Of a stretch of DNA of 10,762 nucleotides, positions 1 through 5,191 are shown piece by piece. Origin of the DNA: JBCCZC01 sp039188505 (GTDB lineage: Bacteria > Pseudomonadota > Gammaproteobacteria > Xanthomonadales > SZUA-38); the NCBI GenBank assembly GCA_039188505.1, contig JBCCZC010000182.1, forward strand, positions 1 through 10,762, given 5' to 3'. Position 1 is the first letter of the stretch; each line of letters begins with the position of its first letter. The notes below the pieces were generated by a model. That model was not told where the DNA came from and did no database searches. It worked only from the letters and a program-made list of their open reading frames with translations. Position numbers and translations under genes: made by a program.

Positions 1-75
1 ATGCTAACCCGGGGAGGATAGGGGGGGAATATGTCGTCTGCTTTACCCTCGACGGACACCTCGCGCGGTGGCCGG

Positions 76-107
76 AAACGAAAGGGGGCGCGCCGTTGGC
101 GCGCCCC
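76..107 (-). terminator. Intrinsic terminator downstream of the OmpA-like gene
   Basis: A perfect 10-bp stem (85-94 with 98-107, all G/C) closes a 3-nt loop about 25 bases after the stop codon of the OmpA-like gene. In the minus-strand transcript it is followed by an interrupted U run (CUUUCGUUU). The stem is very strong but the U tract is imperfect, so termination may be incomplete. Confidence 0.75.
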
Positions 108-132
108 GCTGTATTGCCGCCTTGACGGCGGG

Positions 133-1167
133 TCAGTCGATGATCCGCAGCTCGACGCGGCGGTTGTCGGCACGGCCTTCCGGCGTGTCGTTGGACGCCT
201 TCGGCCGGCTCTCGCCGAAGCCCTCCCAGCGCATCCGCGTCGGCGAGATGCCCTTCTCCGCGAACCACTCATAGACGGCCTTCGCGCGGCGATCGGAGAG
301 CCCCTTGTTGTAGTCCTCGGGACCCCTGGAATCGGTGTGTCCCTCGATCGATACGCGGACCTCGCCATACTCCTTCATGGCCTTGAAGCCGTCGTTGAGG
401 ATGGCAATCGCCTCGGGCTTGAGCGTGGCCTTGTCGAAGTCGAAGTGAACCCCCTTGAGCTCGACCAGGACTTTCTTCTGGCAGCCGTTGGGCTCGACCG
501 GACGGCCGCGCGGCGTGTCCGGGCACGCATCGCGGGCATCGATAACGCCATCGCCGTCGGAGTCGCGCGGCGCCTCGGGCTCCGGCGCCGCCGCGGCGGC
601 AACCGGCTCGGGGGCCGGCGGCGCGGGCTTCACGCGGTCGCCGAAGTTGTAGGTCAGGCCGAAGTTGATCATCCAGTCCTCGTACCGATCGGACTGGGGC
701 AGAGTGTCGTCGTCCTGGTCGAAGCGGTAGCGCAGTTCGCCGTTCAGGCCCAGGCGCGGACTCAGCACATAGCGGATACCGCCGATCACGTCCACGACCG
801 CGTCGGAATCGCCGCCGAAGGGGCTGTCACTGTCGAGGAGACCGAAACCGAGCCCGACGTAGGGCGAGGTGTCGTAGTTACCGAGGAAGTGGTATTTGCC
901 GCTGACGACGAAGCCGTCGATGTCGACCTCGCCCAGATTGTCGACAAGGTCGAAGCTGTAGGTGTTGTACTCGAGCTCGAAGCCGAGCTTGTCGCGCAGC
1001 CAGTAGCCGACCCCGATATAGCCGGTGTAGTCGTTGTCGGTGGAGCGGCTGTCGTCGGGATTGATATAGGACCCGCCACCGGTGACGTACCAGTCGCTGG
1101 CGTCGGCGTGGGCAGCGGTGGAAAGGGTGGCCGCGGCGATCGCGACCGCGATGAATCTCAGCTTCAC
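133..1167 (-). CDS. OmpA-family outer-membrane protein (beta-barrel + TSP3-like repeat + OmpA C-terminal domain)
   Basis: This 344-residue protein probably anchors the outer membrane to peptidoglycan. Residues 1-21 form a Sec signal peptide ending AHA. Residues 22 to about 178 are a beta-barrel rich in alternating Gly/Tyr/Asp strands and end in YNF. A Pro/Ala linker (180-200) follows, then an Asp-rich calcium-binding segment of thrombospondin type 3 kind (DSDGDGVIDARDACPDTP, 202-219). Cys214 and Cys229 could form a disulfide. The OmpA/MotB-type peptidoglycan-binding domain covers about 232-342, with FDFDKATL, GHTDSRG, NKGLSDRRA and NRRVEL. I chose the GTG at 1167 over the upstream ATG at 1236. 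The GTG directly precedes the KLRF signal peptide and has AAGGGGAG seven bases before it, while the 23 upstream residues would bury the signal. It is a single-gene unit with its own terminator. The family is certain; the exact porin or structural role is not. Confidence 0.93.
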   Translation of the reverse strand: MKLRFIAVAIAAATLSTAAHADASDWYVTGGGSYINPDDSRSTDNDYTGYIGVGYWLRDKLGFELEYNTYSFDLVDNLGEVDIDGFVVSGKYHFLGNYDTSPYVGLGFGLLDSDSPFGGDSDAVVDVIGGIRYVLSPRLGLNGELRYRFDQDDDTLPQSDRYEDWMINFGLTYNFGDRVKPAPPAPEPVAAAAAPEPEAPRDSDGDGVIDARDACPDTPRGRPVEPNGCQKKVLVELKGVHFDFDKATLKPEAIAILNDGFKAMKEYGEVRVSIEGHTDSRGPEDYNKGLSDRRAKAVYEWFAEKGISPTRMRWEGFGESRPKASNDTPEGRADNRRVELRIID

Positions 1168-1280
1168 GGTGTAACTCCCCTTGCAGGTATCAATGAGGGC
1201 GGAGGATACCGTTTCCTCGGCAACATCGCATGACAATGCACCGATATGCGGCGTTTTGCCAGAATTTGCCGATCCCCGGG

Positions 1281-1310
1281 AAAAAAAAGCCGGCCGCGGG
1301 GGCGGCCGGC
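1281..1310 (-). terminator. Intrinsic terminator of a minus-strand transcript (candidate small RNA)
   Basis: An 8-bp all-G/C stem (1289-1296 with 1303-1310) closes a 6-nt loop and is followed, on the minus strand, by eight uninterrupted U (1281-1288). It points away from the plus-strand azurin-like gene and lies upstream of the OmpA-like gene. No minus-strand coding gene precedes it, so it must end a non-coding transcript or guard ompA from read-through. Confidence 0.85.
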
Positions 1311-1407
1311 CAGGTCGAGCATCACCAGGGGGGTTAGGGCCTGGTCATGCTGATATGAAGGGGCAGGTCCAAGCGGCGCGCCTGCTCTCCGTGGGTTCGA
1401 TTGCTGC
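1281..1407 (-). ncRNA. Candidate small RNA with a C-rich hairpin loop, about 125 nt
   Basis: Three independent signals line up on the minus strand. A TTGACA -35 (1436-1441) lies 17 bases from a TAGCTT -10 (1413-1418). An imperfect hairpin spans 1319-1350, and an intrinsic terminator with U8 follows (1281-1310). The hairpin is GCAT, a G.G mismatch, then ACCAGG paired with CCTGGT and ATGC, closing a C-rich loop (CCCUAACCCC). Near the 5' end, GGGCAG can pair either with CTGCCC further on or, through the overlapping GTGGG, with CCCAC. That suggests alternative folds. C-rich loops in proteobacterial small RNAs often pair with Shine-Dalgarno sequences. No ORF with a ribosome site is visible inside. 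The 5' end is predicted from the promoter only. I do not recognise it as 6S, tRNA or another known family. Confidence 0.5.
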
Positions 1408-1412
1408 CCACA

Positions 1413-1441
1413 AAGCTAGGCTTATCAATGTGAAGTGTCAA
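1413..1441 (-). promoter_or_regulatory. Sigma70-like promoter of the candidate small RNA
   Basis: A consensus -35 TTGACA (1436-1441) is separated by an optimal 17 bases from TAGCTT (1413-1418), which keeps T1, A2 and T6 of the -10 consensus. A direct repeat CATTGACA / CATTGATA, 13 bases apart, overlaps the -35 element and spacer and could be a regulator site. The predicted start is near 1404-1408. Confidence 0.5.
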
Positions 1442-1578
1442 TGATGATTGCCTACTAATAGCGTAAAGAGAAGGTTACACTTGGCTGCGTGGAGACCCGG
1501 ATTCGCAGCTTTCGGGCCGCGACATGGTGTGCACACAGTCGAAACGAGAATACGGTGCTCTTTTTCAGTGAGGTGGTT

Positions 1579-2295
1579 ATGAAGAACAAGCAGATCTCTC
1601 TGGCGCTGGCAATCGCAGCAGTGCTTTCGGTCGGATGCAGCTCCGAGGCCGAGTCATCCTCAAGCGCGGCGGCGAATGCGTCATCCTCGAGCGCGCCAGA
1701 GGCTGCTGCGGCGCCGGCTGCCGAGATGGCGAAGGCTGCCGACCAGGCTGGCGCGACCGCCGACGACAGCATGACTTCGGCCGCAGGGGAGCCCGAGGAT
1801 GCGGCTGAATCCATGGCTCACGACATGCATACGATGGCAGACAAGGCGGACGCCGCGGCCGAAGACGCGCTCTTGCTGGCAGACGCCTCCGACGCTGCCG
1901 ACGGTGACCCCTGCAACGTCACGATCAAGGTCCGGGATTCGATCGCGTTCAGCACGACCGAGCTGTCGGTGCCGTCGACGTGTTCCGAGGTGAGCGTAAC
2001 GCTCGAACACATCGGGCAGATGCCGAAGACCGCCATGGGTCACAACTGGGTTCTCCTCCCGGCCGACGACCTTCAAGAGATCGCCATGGCGGCCATGACC
2101 GCGACGGCGGAAAGCAGCTACATCCCCGAGGGCGAGGACCGCATCGTGGCCTACACGAAAATTATTGGCGGGGGAGAATCGGACACGGTGACCTTTAGCC
2201 TCAGCGATCTCGAGGAAGGCACGGAGTACGCCTATGTGTGCACCTTCCCTGGACACTGGTCCGTGATGCGTGGAAAGTTCACGGTCACCGGCTGA
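1579..2295 (+). CDS. Azurin-domain blue copper lipoprotein
   Basis: This 238-residue exported type 1 copper protein is a likely one-electron carrier. Residues 1-20 are a lipoprotein signal ending LSVGC, with Cys20 the probable lipidation site. Residues 21 to about 108 form an Ala/Ser/Glu/Asp-rich flexible linker containing a Met/His cluster (MAHDMHTM, 79-86). Residues from about 110 to 238 are a complete azurin fold. The copper ligands are Gly154 and His155 (MGHNW), Cys221 and His226 (CTFPGH) and Met230. Cys112 and Cys135 are spaced as the azurin disulfide pair. I chose the ATG at 1579 because GAGG sits five bases upstream and the signal peptide starts there; a GTG at 1489 would add 30 unrelated residues. 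It is monocistronic with its own terminator and converges on the puf operon. It may carry electrons to the reaction centre or to an oxidase; that is inference. The azurin family assignment is secure. Confidence 0.93.
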   Translation: MKNKQISLALAIAAVLSVGCSSEAESSSSAAANASSSSAPEAAAAPAAEMAKAADQAGATADDSMTSAAGEPEDAAESMAHDMHTMADKADAAAEDALLLADASDAADGDPCNVTIKVRDSIAFSTTELSVPSTCSEVSVTLEHIGQMPKTAMGHNWVLLPADDLQEIAMAAMTATAESSYIPEGEDRIVAYTKIIGGGESDTVTFSLSDLEEGTEYAYVCTFPGHWSVMRGKFTVTG

Positions 2296-2314
2296 CTTCG
2301 CCGACTGCCTGACC

Positions 2315-2350
2315 AGGCCCGGCCTGCGCGAGCGGGTCGGGCCTTTTCGT
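2315..2350 (+). terminator. Intrinsic terminator of the azurin-like gene
   Basis: Twenty bases after the stop codon, AGGCCCG (2315-2321) pairs with CGGGCCT (2338-2344). The stem continues inward with two G.U pairs to a GCGA tetraloop (2328-2331), about 13 pairs in all. The run TTTTCGTTT follows. Confidence 0.88.
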
Positions 2351-2758
2351 TTCTGGCCTTCGTGCAAAGGTCTGCCAAGCCCAGCTAGTCTCCGCACGGA
2401 AGCGGCCATCTCTGGCGGTTTTCGTTCTGGCTCCTCCGGTTTTTCCGGACTCCCCAGGTTTTCAGCGCGAACGTGGAATAAGTCGGTTGGCACGCGCTGA
2501 TCGCCACGGGCCTGGCGCGAAACGGTCCTCGCGCACGCAGGCGCGGGCTCATTGGCCCGAGTCGACGAGATGCGCGGCGTTTCTTCGGGTTCACCTCTCG
2601 CTTCGCGAGAACCTCCACGAGCCATTTTGGTGGCGTTTCCCTCTGCCGCGCTAGCGCCCCTTGGATCACTCGTGAGGCCGCTGGCAGGATCGCGTGACCT
2701 CGACGGACAACATGCGGCGCACCGCGGGCAAGACTTCTGATCGCTGCTGTCACCACCC
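2351..2758. other. Convergent intergenic region without a convincing gene
   Basis: About 400 bases lie between the terminators of the azurin-like gene (plus) and of pufM (minus). Open frames exist on both strands, but they have no ribosome site. Their products are very basic, low-information proteins unlike any family I know, and the minus-strand one begins at a TTG inside the terminator U tract. A pyrimidine-rich stretch (about 2410-2460) holds a small inverted repeat TCCGG-ttttt-CCGGA (2435-2449). Another, TCTCGC-ttc-GCGAGA, lies at 2596-2610. I cannot assign a function to either. Confidence 0.5.
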
Positions 2759-2760
2759 TC

Positions 2761-2790
2761 AAAAAAAACCGGCAGCCTGGGCTGCCGGTT
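2761..2790 (-). terminator. Intrinsic terminator of the puf operon
   Basis: A perfect 10-bp stem (2767-2776 with 2781-2790) has a 4-nt loop and is followed on the minus strand by U8. It lies 24 bases after the pufM stop codon. It marks the end of the superoperon and shows that no pufC follows in the same transcript. Confidence 0.95.
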
Positions 2791-2814
2791 CTCCTACTAC
2801 ATTTGCTCGAGAAA

Positions 2815-3756
2815 TCAGTCGAAGCCCGTCGCGGCGTCGGGCGCCAGCCCCCACTTGATGCCCCAGAGATACCAGTTATCCACGACGGTGCCGGTCAGCA
2901 GGATACCGATGCCGCCCGTGACGCACGTGAGCACTGCGAACCACCACGCCCAGCGGTGAATGGACTCGATGGTGGCATTGAAGCCCATGGTCCAGCGCCA
3001 GAAGAGGGCAGAGCGCTCCGCAGCAGTACCGCGGTCGACGATCTGGTCGACCTCGCGATCACCGCCATAGGCGGCCACTGCGAGAATGGTGGCGCCGTGC
3101 ATGGCAAACAGGATCGCCGAGCCATACAGGAAGGCAATCGAGAGCATGTGGAACGGGTTGTAGAACAGATTGCCGTAGCGGATGGAGAAGAGATTCGTCC
3201 AGTCCAGATGCGAGAAGATTCCGAACGGCACGCCCTCACTCCAGGTTCCCATGAGCACTGGCCGGAAGAGGCCGAGCACCAGATAGAGCCAGATGGCGCC
3301 GGCAAAGGCCCAGGCGACGTGGGTCCCCATCTTGAGCGCACGGGCCCGACGGTACATCCGAACCCACCAGAGCAGGATCGAAATTGTCAGGAGAAGCCCG
3401 GCGATGTTCCACCAGCCGCCTTCGTTCAAGGGTGCCAGGCGGAGGCCGTATTCGGCCGAGGGTGGATCAAGCGACAGCCACGGCAGTTCCCGAACGAACT
3501 GAATGGGGCTGTAGTCGACCTGGGCCAGCATGTGCATGCCCATGATGAAGATGGCGGCCGCGCCGGTCACCAGCGACGCGATACCGAGTCCGCCGAGATA
3601 GATCGGACCAATCTGCGCATCGCCGATCCAGTGCAGCCACTTGTTCATCGTGACATCGGACTCGCGACCCCACATCGCGTCATCGGGATCGTCGATGGGG
3701 TTGTGGGCCGGAACGGTGATCCGGACGCGCGTGAATACGTTCAAGTAGTTAGACAT
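2815..3756 (-). CDS. pufM: Photosynthetic reaction centre M subunit
   Basis: This 313-residue integral membrane protein pairs with PufL to bind the special pair, accessory bacteriochlorophyll, bacteriopheophytin, QA and the non-haem iron. Five membrane helices lie at roughly 53-77, 112-139, 144-167, 199-225 and 261-286. Visible ligands are His183 (FSHLDW, accessory BChl; M182 in Rhodobacter numbering), His203 (special pair, M202), and His220, Glu235 and His267 (iron: M219, M234, M266). Trp253 (M252) packs on QA and Tyr211 equals M210. GDAQIGPIYLG gives Asp46 at the M44 position, where Rhodobacter sphaeroides has Asn. The start ATG has GAGGA upstream and lies 21 bases after pufL. It is the last gene before the terminator, and no tetrahaem cytochrome gene follows. 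Length and motifs are complete. Confidence 0.98.
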   Translation of the reverse strand: MSNYLNVFTRVRITVPAHNPIDDPDDAMWGRESDVTMNKWLHWIGDAQIGPIYLGGLGIASLVTGAAAIFIMGMHMLAQVDYSPIQFVRELPWLSLDPPSAEYGLRLAPLNEGGWWNIAGLLLTISILLWWVRMYRRARALKMGTHVAWAFAGAIWLYLVLGLFRPVLMGTWSEGVPFGIFSHLDWTNLFSIRYGNLFYNPFHMLSIAFLYGSAILFAMHGATILAVAAYGGDREVDQIVDRGTAAERSALFWRWTMGFNATIESIHRWAWWFAVLTCVTGGIGILLTGTVVDNWYLWGIKWGLAPDAATGFD

Positions 3757-3777
3757 TGCTTGGTCCTCGTCCCCGAA

Positions 3778-4602
3778 TCACGACCAGATCGGAAGGTCGC
3801 GCCAGTAGTTCCACCATTCGGGCCAGCCCTTGGACCAGACCGGGCCGCTGATGACGATGCAGATCGCGCTCCAGATGCCAGCGTTCAGCGCCAGGAAGAG
3901 CCCCAGGCGATGGATGCCGAGGGCACCGATCGAGTAACCGATGGTGTCACGGAAGAACACGTTCTCGTGCTCCGCACCCTTGACCGTCTCTCCCTTTCCC
4001 GGATTGGCAGCCGAGAGAATCGCGCCGCCGTGGAGTGCTAGGGCGAATGCGTTGGTGAAGAAGAAGGTGATGGCGATCATGTGCGCCGGGTTGTAGTGGA
4101 AGTTGACGTACGCATACCCGACGTTCGAGACCCAGCCCAGGTGGCTCATGATGCCGTAAGGGAATGCATGCCCCCAGGCGCCCATGAGGACCGGTCGGAT
4201 CACGACCAGCGTGATGTAGGCGAAGACCGCCACGCTGAAGGCGATCGGCACATGGAGCGCCATGCCCAGCTTGCGCGAGATCTCCGCCTGCCGGGCCGCC
4301 CAGGAACCGAAGGCGCCGATCGCGCAGATCGTGATGACCTGCCAGAGTCCGCCCTCGTTCATCGGAGCGAAGGCGAGGCCGTACTCTAGCGGCGGCGGCT
4401 GGATGTCGATGAGCCAGGGATTCCACGTTCCCTGCATCGCTGCACCCCAGAAGATGAGCGCAGAGCCCACCACCGTGAAGAAGATCGTCGTGACTCCGAA
4501 GAAGCCGACGTAAAAGGGACCCACCCAGAAATCGAAGAGATCTCCGCCGACGAGTGTCCCACCGCGAACGCGGTATTTGCGTTCAAAACTGAGCATGGAC
4601 AT
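3778..4602 (-). CDS. pufL: Photosynthetic reaction centre L subunit
   Basis: This 274-residue partner of PufM starts with the typical MxMLSFERKYRVRGGTL block. Five membrane helices lie at roughly 33-55, 85-111, 117-140, 171-198 and 227-250. Conserved ligands are His154 (L153, accessory BChl), His169 (L168, hydrogen bond to the special pair), His174 (L173, special pair), and His191 and His231 (iron and QB; L190, L230). Glu213 (L212) and Ser224 (L223) of the QB proton path are present. Three positions differ from Rhodobacter sphaeroides. Gln105 replaces Glu L104, the usual hydrogen-bond donor to the active bacteriopheophytin. Asn214 replaces Asp L213. Gly156 replaces Asp L155 (HLGW instead of HLDW). 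The protein ends at LPIWS, without the short Rhodobacter tail. GGGGGA lies about nine bases before the ATG. Confidence 0.98.
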   Translation of the reverse strand: MSMLSFERKYRVRGGTLVGGDLFDFWVGPFYVGFFGVTTIFFTVVGSALIFWGAAMQGTWNPWLIDIQPPPLEYGLAFAPMNEGGLWQVITICAIGAFGSWAARQAEISRKLGMALHVPIAFSVAVFAYITLVVIRPVLMGAWGHAFPYGIMSHLGWVSNVGYAYVNFHYNPAHMIAITFFFTNAFALALHGGAILSAANPGKGETVKGAEHENVFFRDTIGYSIGALGIHRLGLFLALNAGIWSAICIVISGPVWSKGWPEWWNYWRDLPIWS

Positions 4603-4652
4603 GGTGTGTGTCCCCCGTTGTTGCTTGTGCGTTCTTGATCAGGCCTGGTAGA

Positions 4653-4685
4653 CCGGGCGCGGACCGTTTCCGGCCCGCGACCCGG
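4653..4685 (-). promoter_or_regulatory. pufA-pufL intercistronic mRNA hairpin
   Basis: In the minus-strand transcript a 14-bp stem (5 bp, one bulged U, then 9 bp including one G.U) is capped by a GAAA tetraloop. It starts 18 bases after the pufA stop. No U run follows, so it is not a classical terminator. In Rhodobacter, hairpins at this position protect the pufBA mRNA from 3' decay and set the LH1 to reaction-centre ratio. The same role is inferred here from position and stability. Confidence 0.8.
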
Positions 4686-4703
4686 AAGTCAGATCCTGAT
4701 GGC

Positions 4704-4835
4704 TTAGCCGACGAACCAGTTGAAGCGTTCGGTGCTGAGCAGAACCAGGTGAATGAACACGGCGAGCCCGAAAAGGAAAACGCCCTGTGCCACCATGGCT
4801 CTGCGCGGATCGAAGATTCTCCATACACGCCACAT
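4704..4835 (-). CDS. pufA: Light-harvesting LH1 alpha polypeptide (short form)
   Basis: This 43-residue antenna polypeptide binds bacteriochlorophyll in the LH1 ring around the reaction centre. The N-terminal block MWRVWRIFDPRRAMVAQGVF is the LH1-alpha signature. One membrane helix covers about residues 14-34. His29 is the bacteriochlorophyll ligand, and Trp40 lies at His+11, the position that hydrogen-bonds the pigment in LH1. The protein stops at RFNWFVG, while many LH1 alpha chains continue for a further 6-15 residues on the periplasmic side. The start has a strong GAGAGGAG Shine-Dalgarno, and pufB ends 16 bases upstream. The reading frame and stop are clean, so this is a short member and not a fragment. 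Confidence 0.96.
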   Translation of the reverse strand: MWRVWRIFDPRRAMVAQGVFLFGLAVFIHLVLLSTERFNWFVG

Positions 4836-4851
4836 GTTGCTTTCTCCTCTC

Positions 4852-5070
4852 TTAAGCGAGCTTCGAAGTGATCAGATTGGCTATCGCCGAACCATGCTCC
4901 ATCAACGAGGTGTAGCCGTCGGGCCCCGGAATCCAGGGGCGCCACTGCCACACCAGGAAGTGAGCGATGATGGCGACTACGACGAAACCGATCATGCCCA
5001 TGACCCAGTAGCTCATGAACTCTTTCGCTTCTTCGTCGCCGATGCCACTGAAGTAGCCGTTGTCAGCCAT
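4852..5070 (-). CDS. pufB: Light-harvesting LH1 beta polypeptide
   Basis: This 72-residue partner of PufA in the LH1 ring has an N-terminal GIGDEEAKEF segment, a single helix (about 22-43) and His37 as bacteriochlorophyll ligand. Trp43 and Trp46 stand at His+6 and His+9 within the typical VWQWRPWIPGPDGY. A C-terminal tail of 19 residues follows. The second His normally found 18 residues before the ligand (EAKEFH in LH1 beta chains) is Met19 here. The ATG is preceded by GAGAGAGGG. The gene lies 121 bases after pufQ, with a large hairpin between them, and 16 bases before pufA. Confidence 0.97.
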   Translation of the reverse strand: MADNGYFSGIGDEEAKEFMSYWVMGMIGFVVVAIIAHFLVWQWRPWIPGPDGYTSLMEHGSAIANLITSKLA

Positions 5071-5153
5071 TTTGTTGCCCTCTCTCTGGCAAAGGCCGTT
5101 ACCGCGAAACCCTCACGGCGGGGTGGTGAACAGCGACGACCTCGCCGCTGCCC

Positions 5154-5188
5154 ATTTGGCGCGACCGGCAGGACCGGCCGCTCCAAAT
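5154..5188 (-). promoter_or_regulatory. pufQ-pufB intercistronic mRNA hairpin
   Basis: ATTTGG pairs with CCAAAT, and, after an A.G mismatch, an 8-bp G/C-rich stem (5161-5168 with 5174-5181, one G.U) closes a 5-nt loop. It starts three bases after the pufQ stop. No U tract follows. A weaker hairpin (5131-5150) lies just downstream. In Rhodobacter, endonucleolytic cleavage and 5' stem-loops in this interval stabilise the pufBA segment. A similar role is inferred. Confidence 0.7.
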
Positions 5189-5191
5189 CTC

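Noticed and set aside
31..1233. A 400-codon open frame on the plus strand over the OmpA-like gene
   Set aside because: It is fully antisense to a gene with signal peptide and OmpA motifs, and its product has the Val/Asp/Gly-rich composition of a reverse-frame shadow.
1236..1258. Possible sigma54 promoter (TGGCA...GC) upstream of the OmpA-like gene
   Set aside because: The spacing between the GG and GC elements is one base short of the required ten, and the surrounding bases do not match.
1391..1411. tRNA T-arm-like sequence (GTGGG TTCGATT ... CCCAC)
   Set aside because: Four extra bases separate the loop from the 3' half of the stem, and no acceptor, D or anticodon arms are present. It is more likely part of the small-RNA 5' region.
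1681..2625. Minus-strand open frame of 314 codons across the azurin-like gene and the intergenic region
   Set aside because: Mostly antisense to a clear azurin-family gene, with an Arg-rich composition, no ribosome site and no recognisable motif.
2385..2762. Minus-strand open frame of 125 codons downstream of pufM
   Set aside because: It begins at a TTG inside the terminator U tract with no Shine-Dalgarno, and encodes a very basic protein without motifs.
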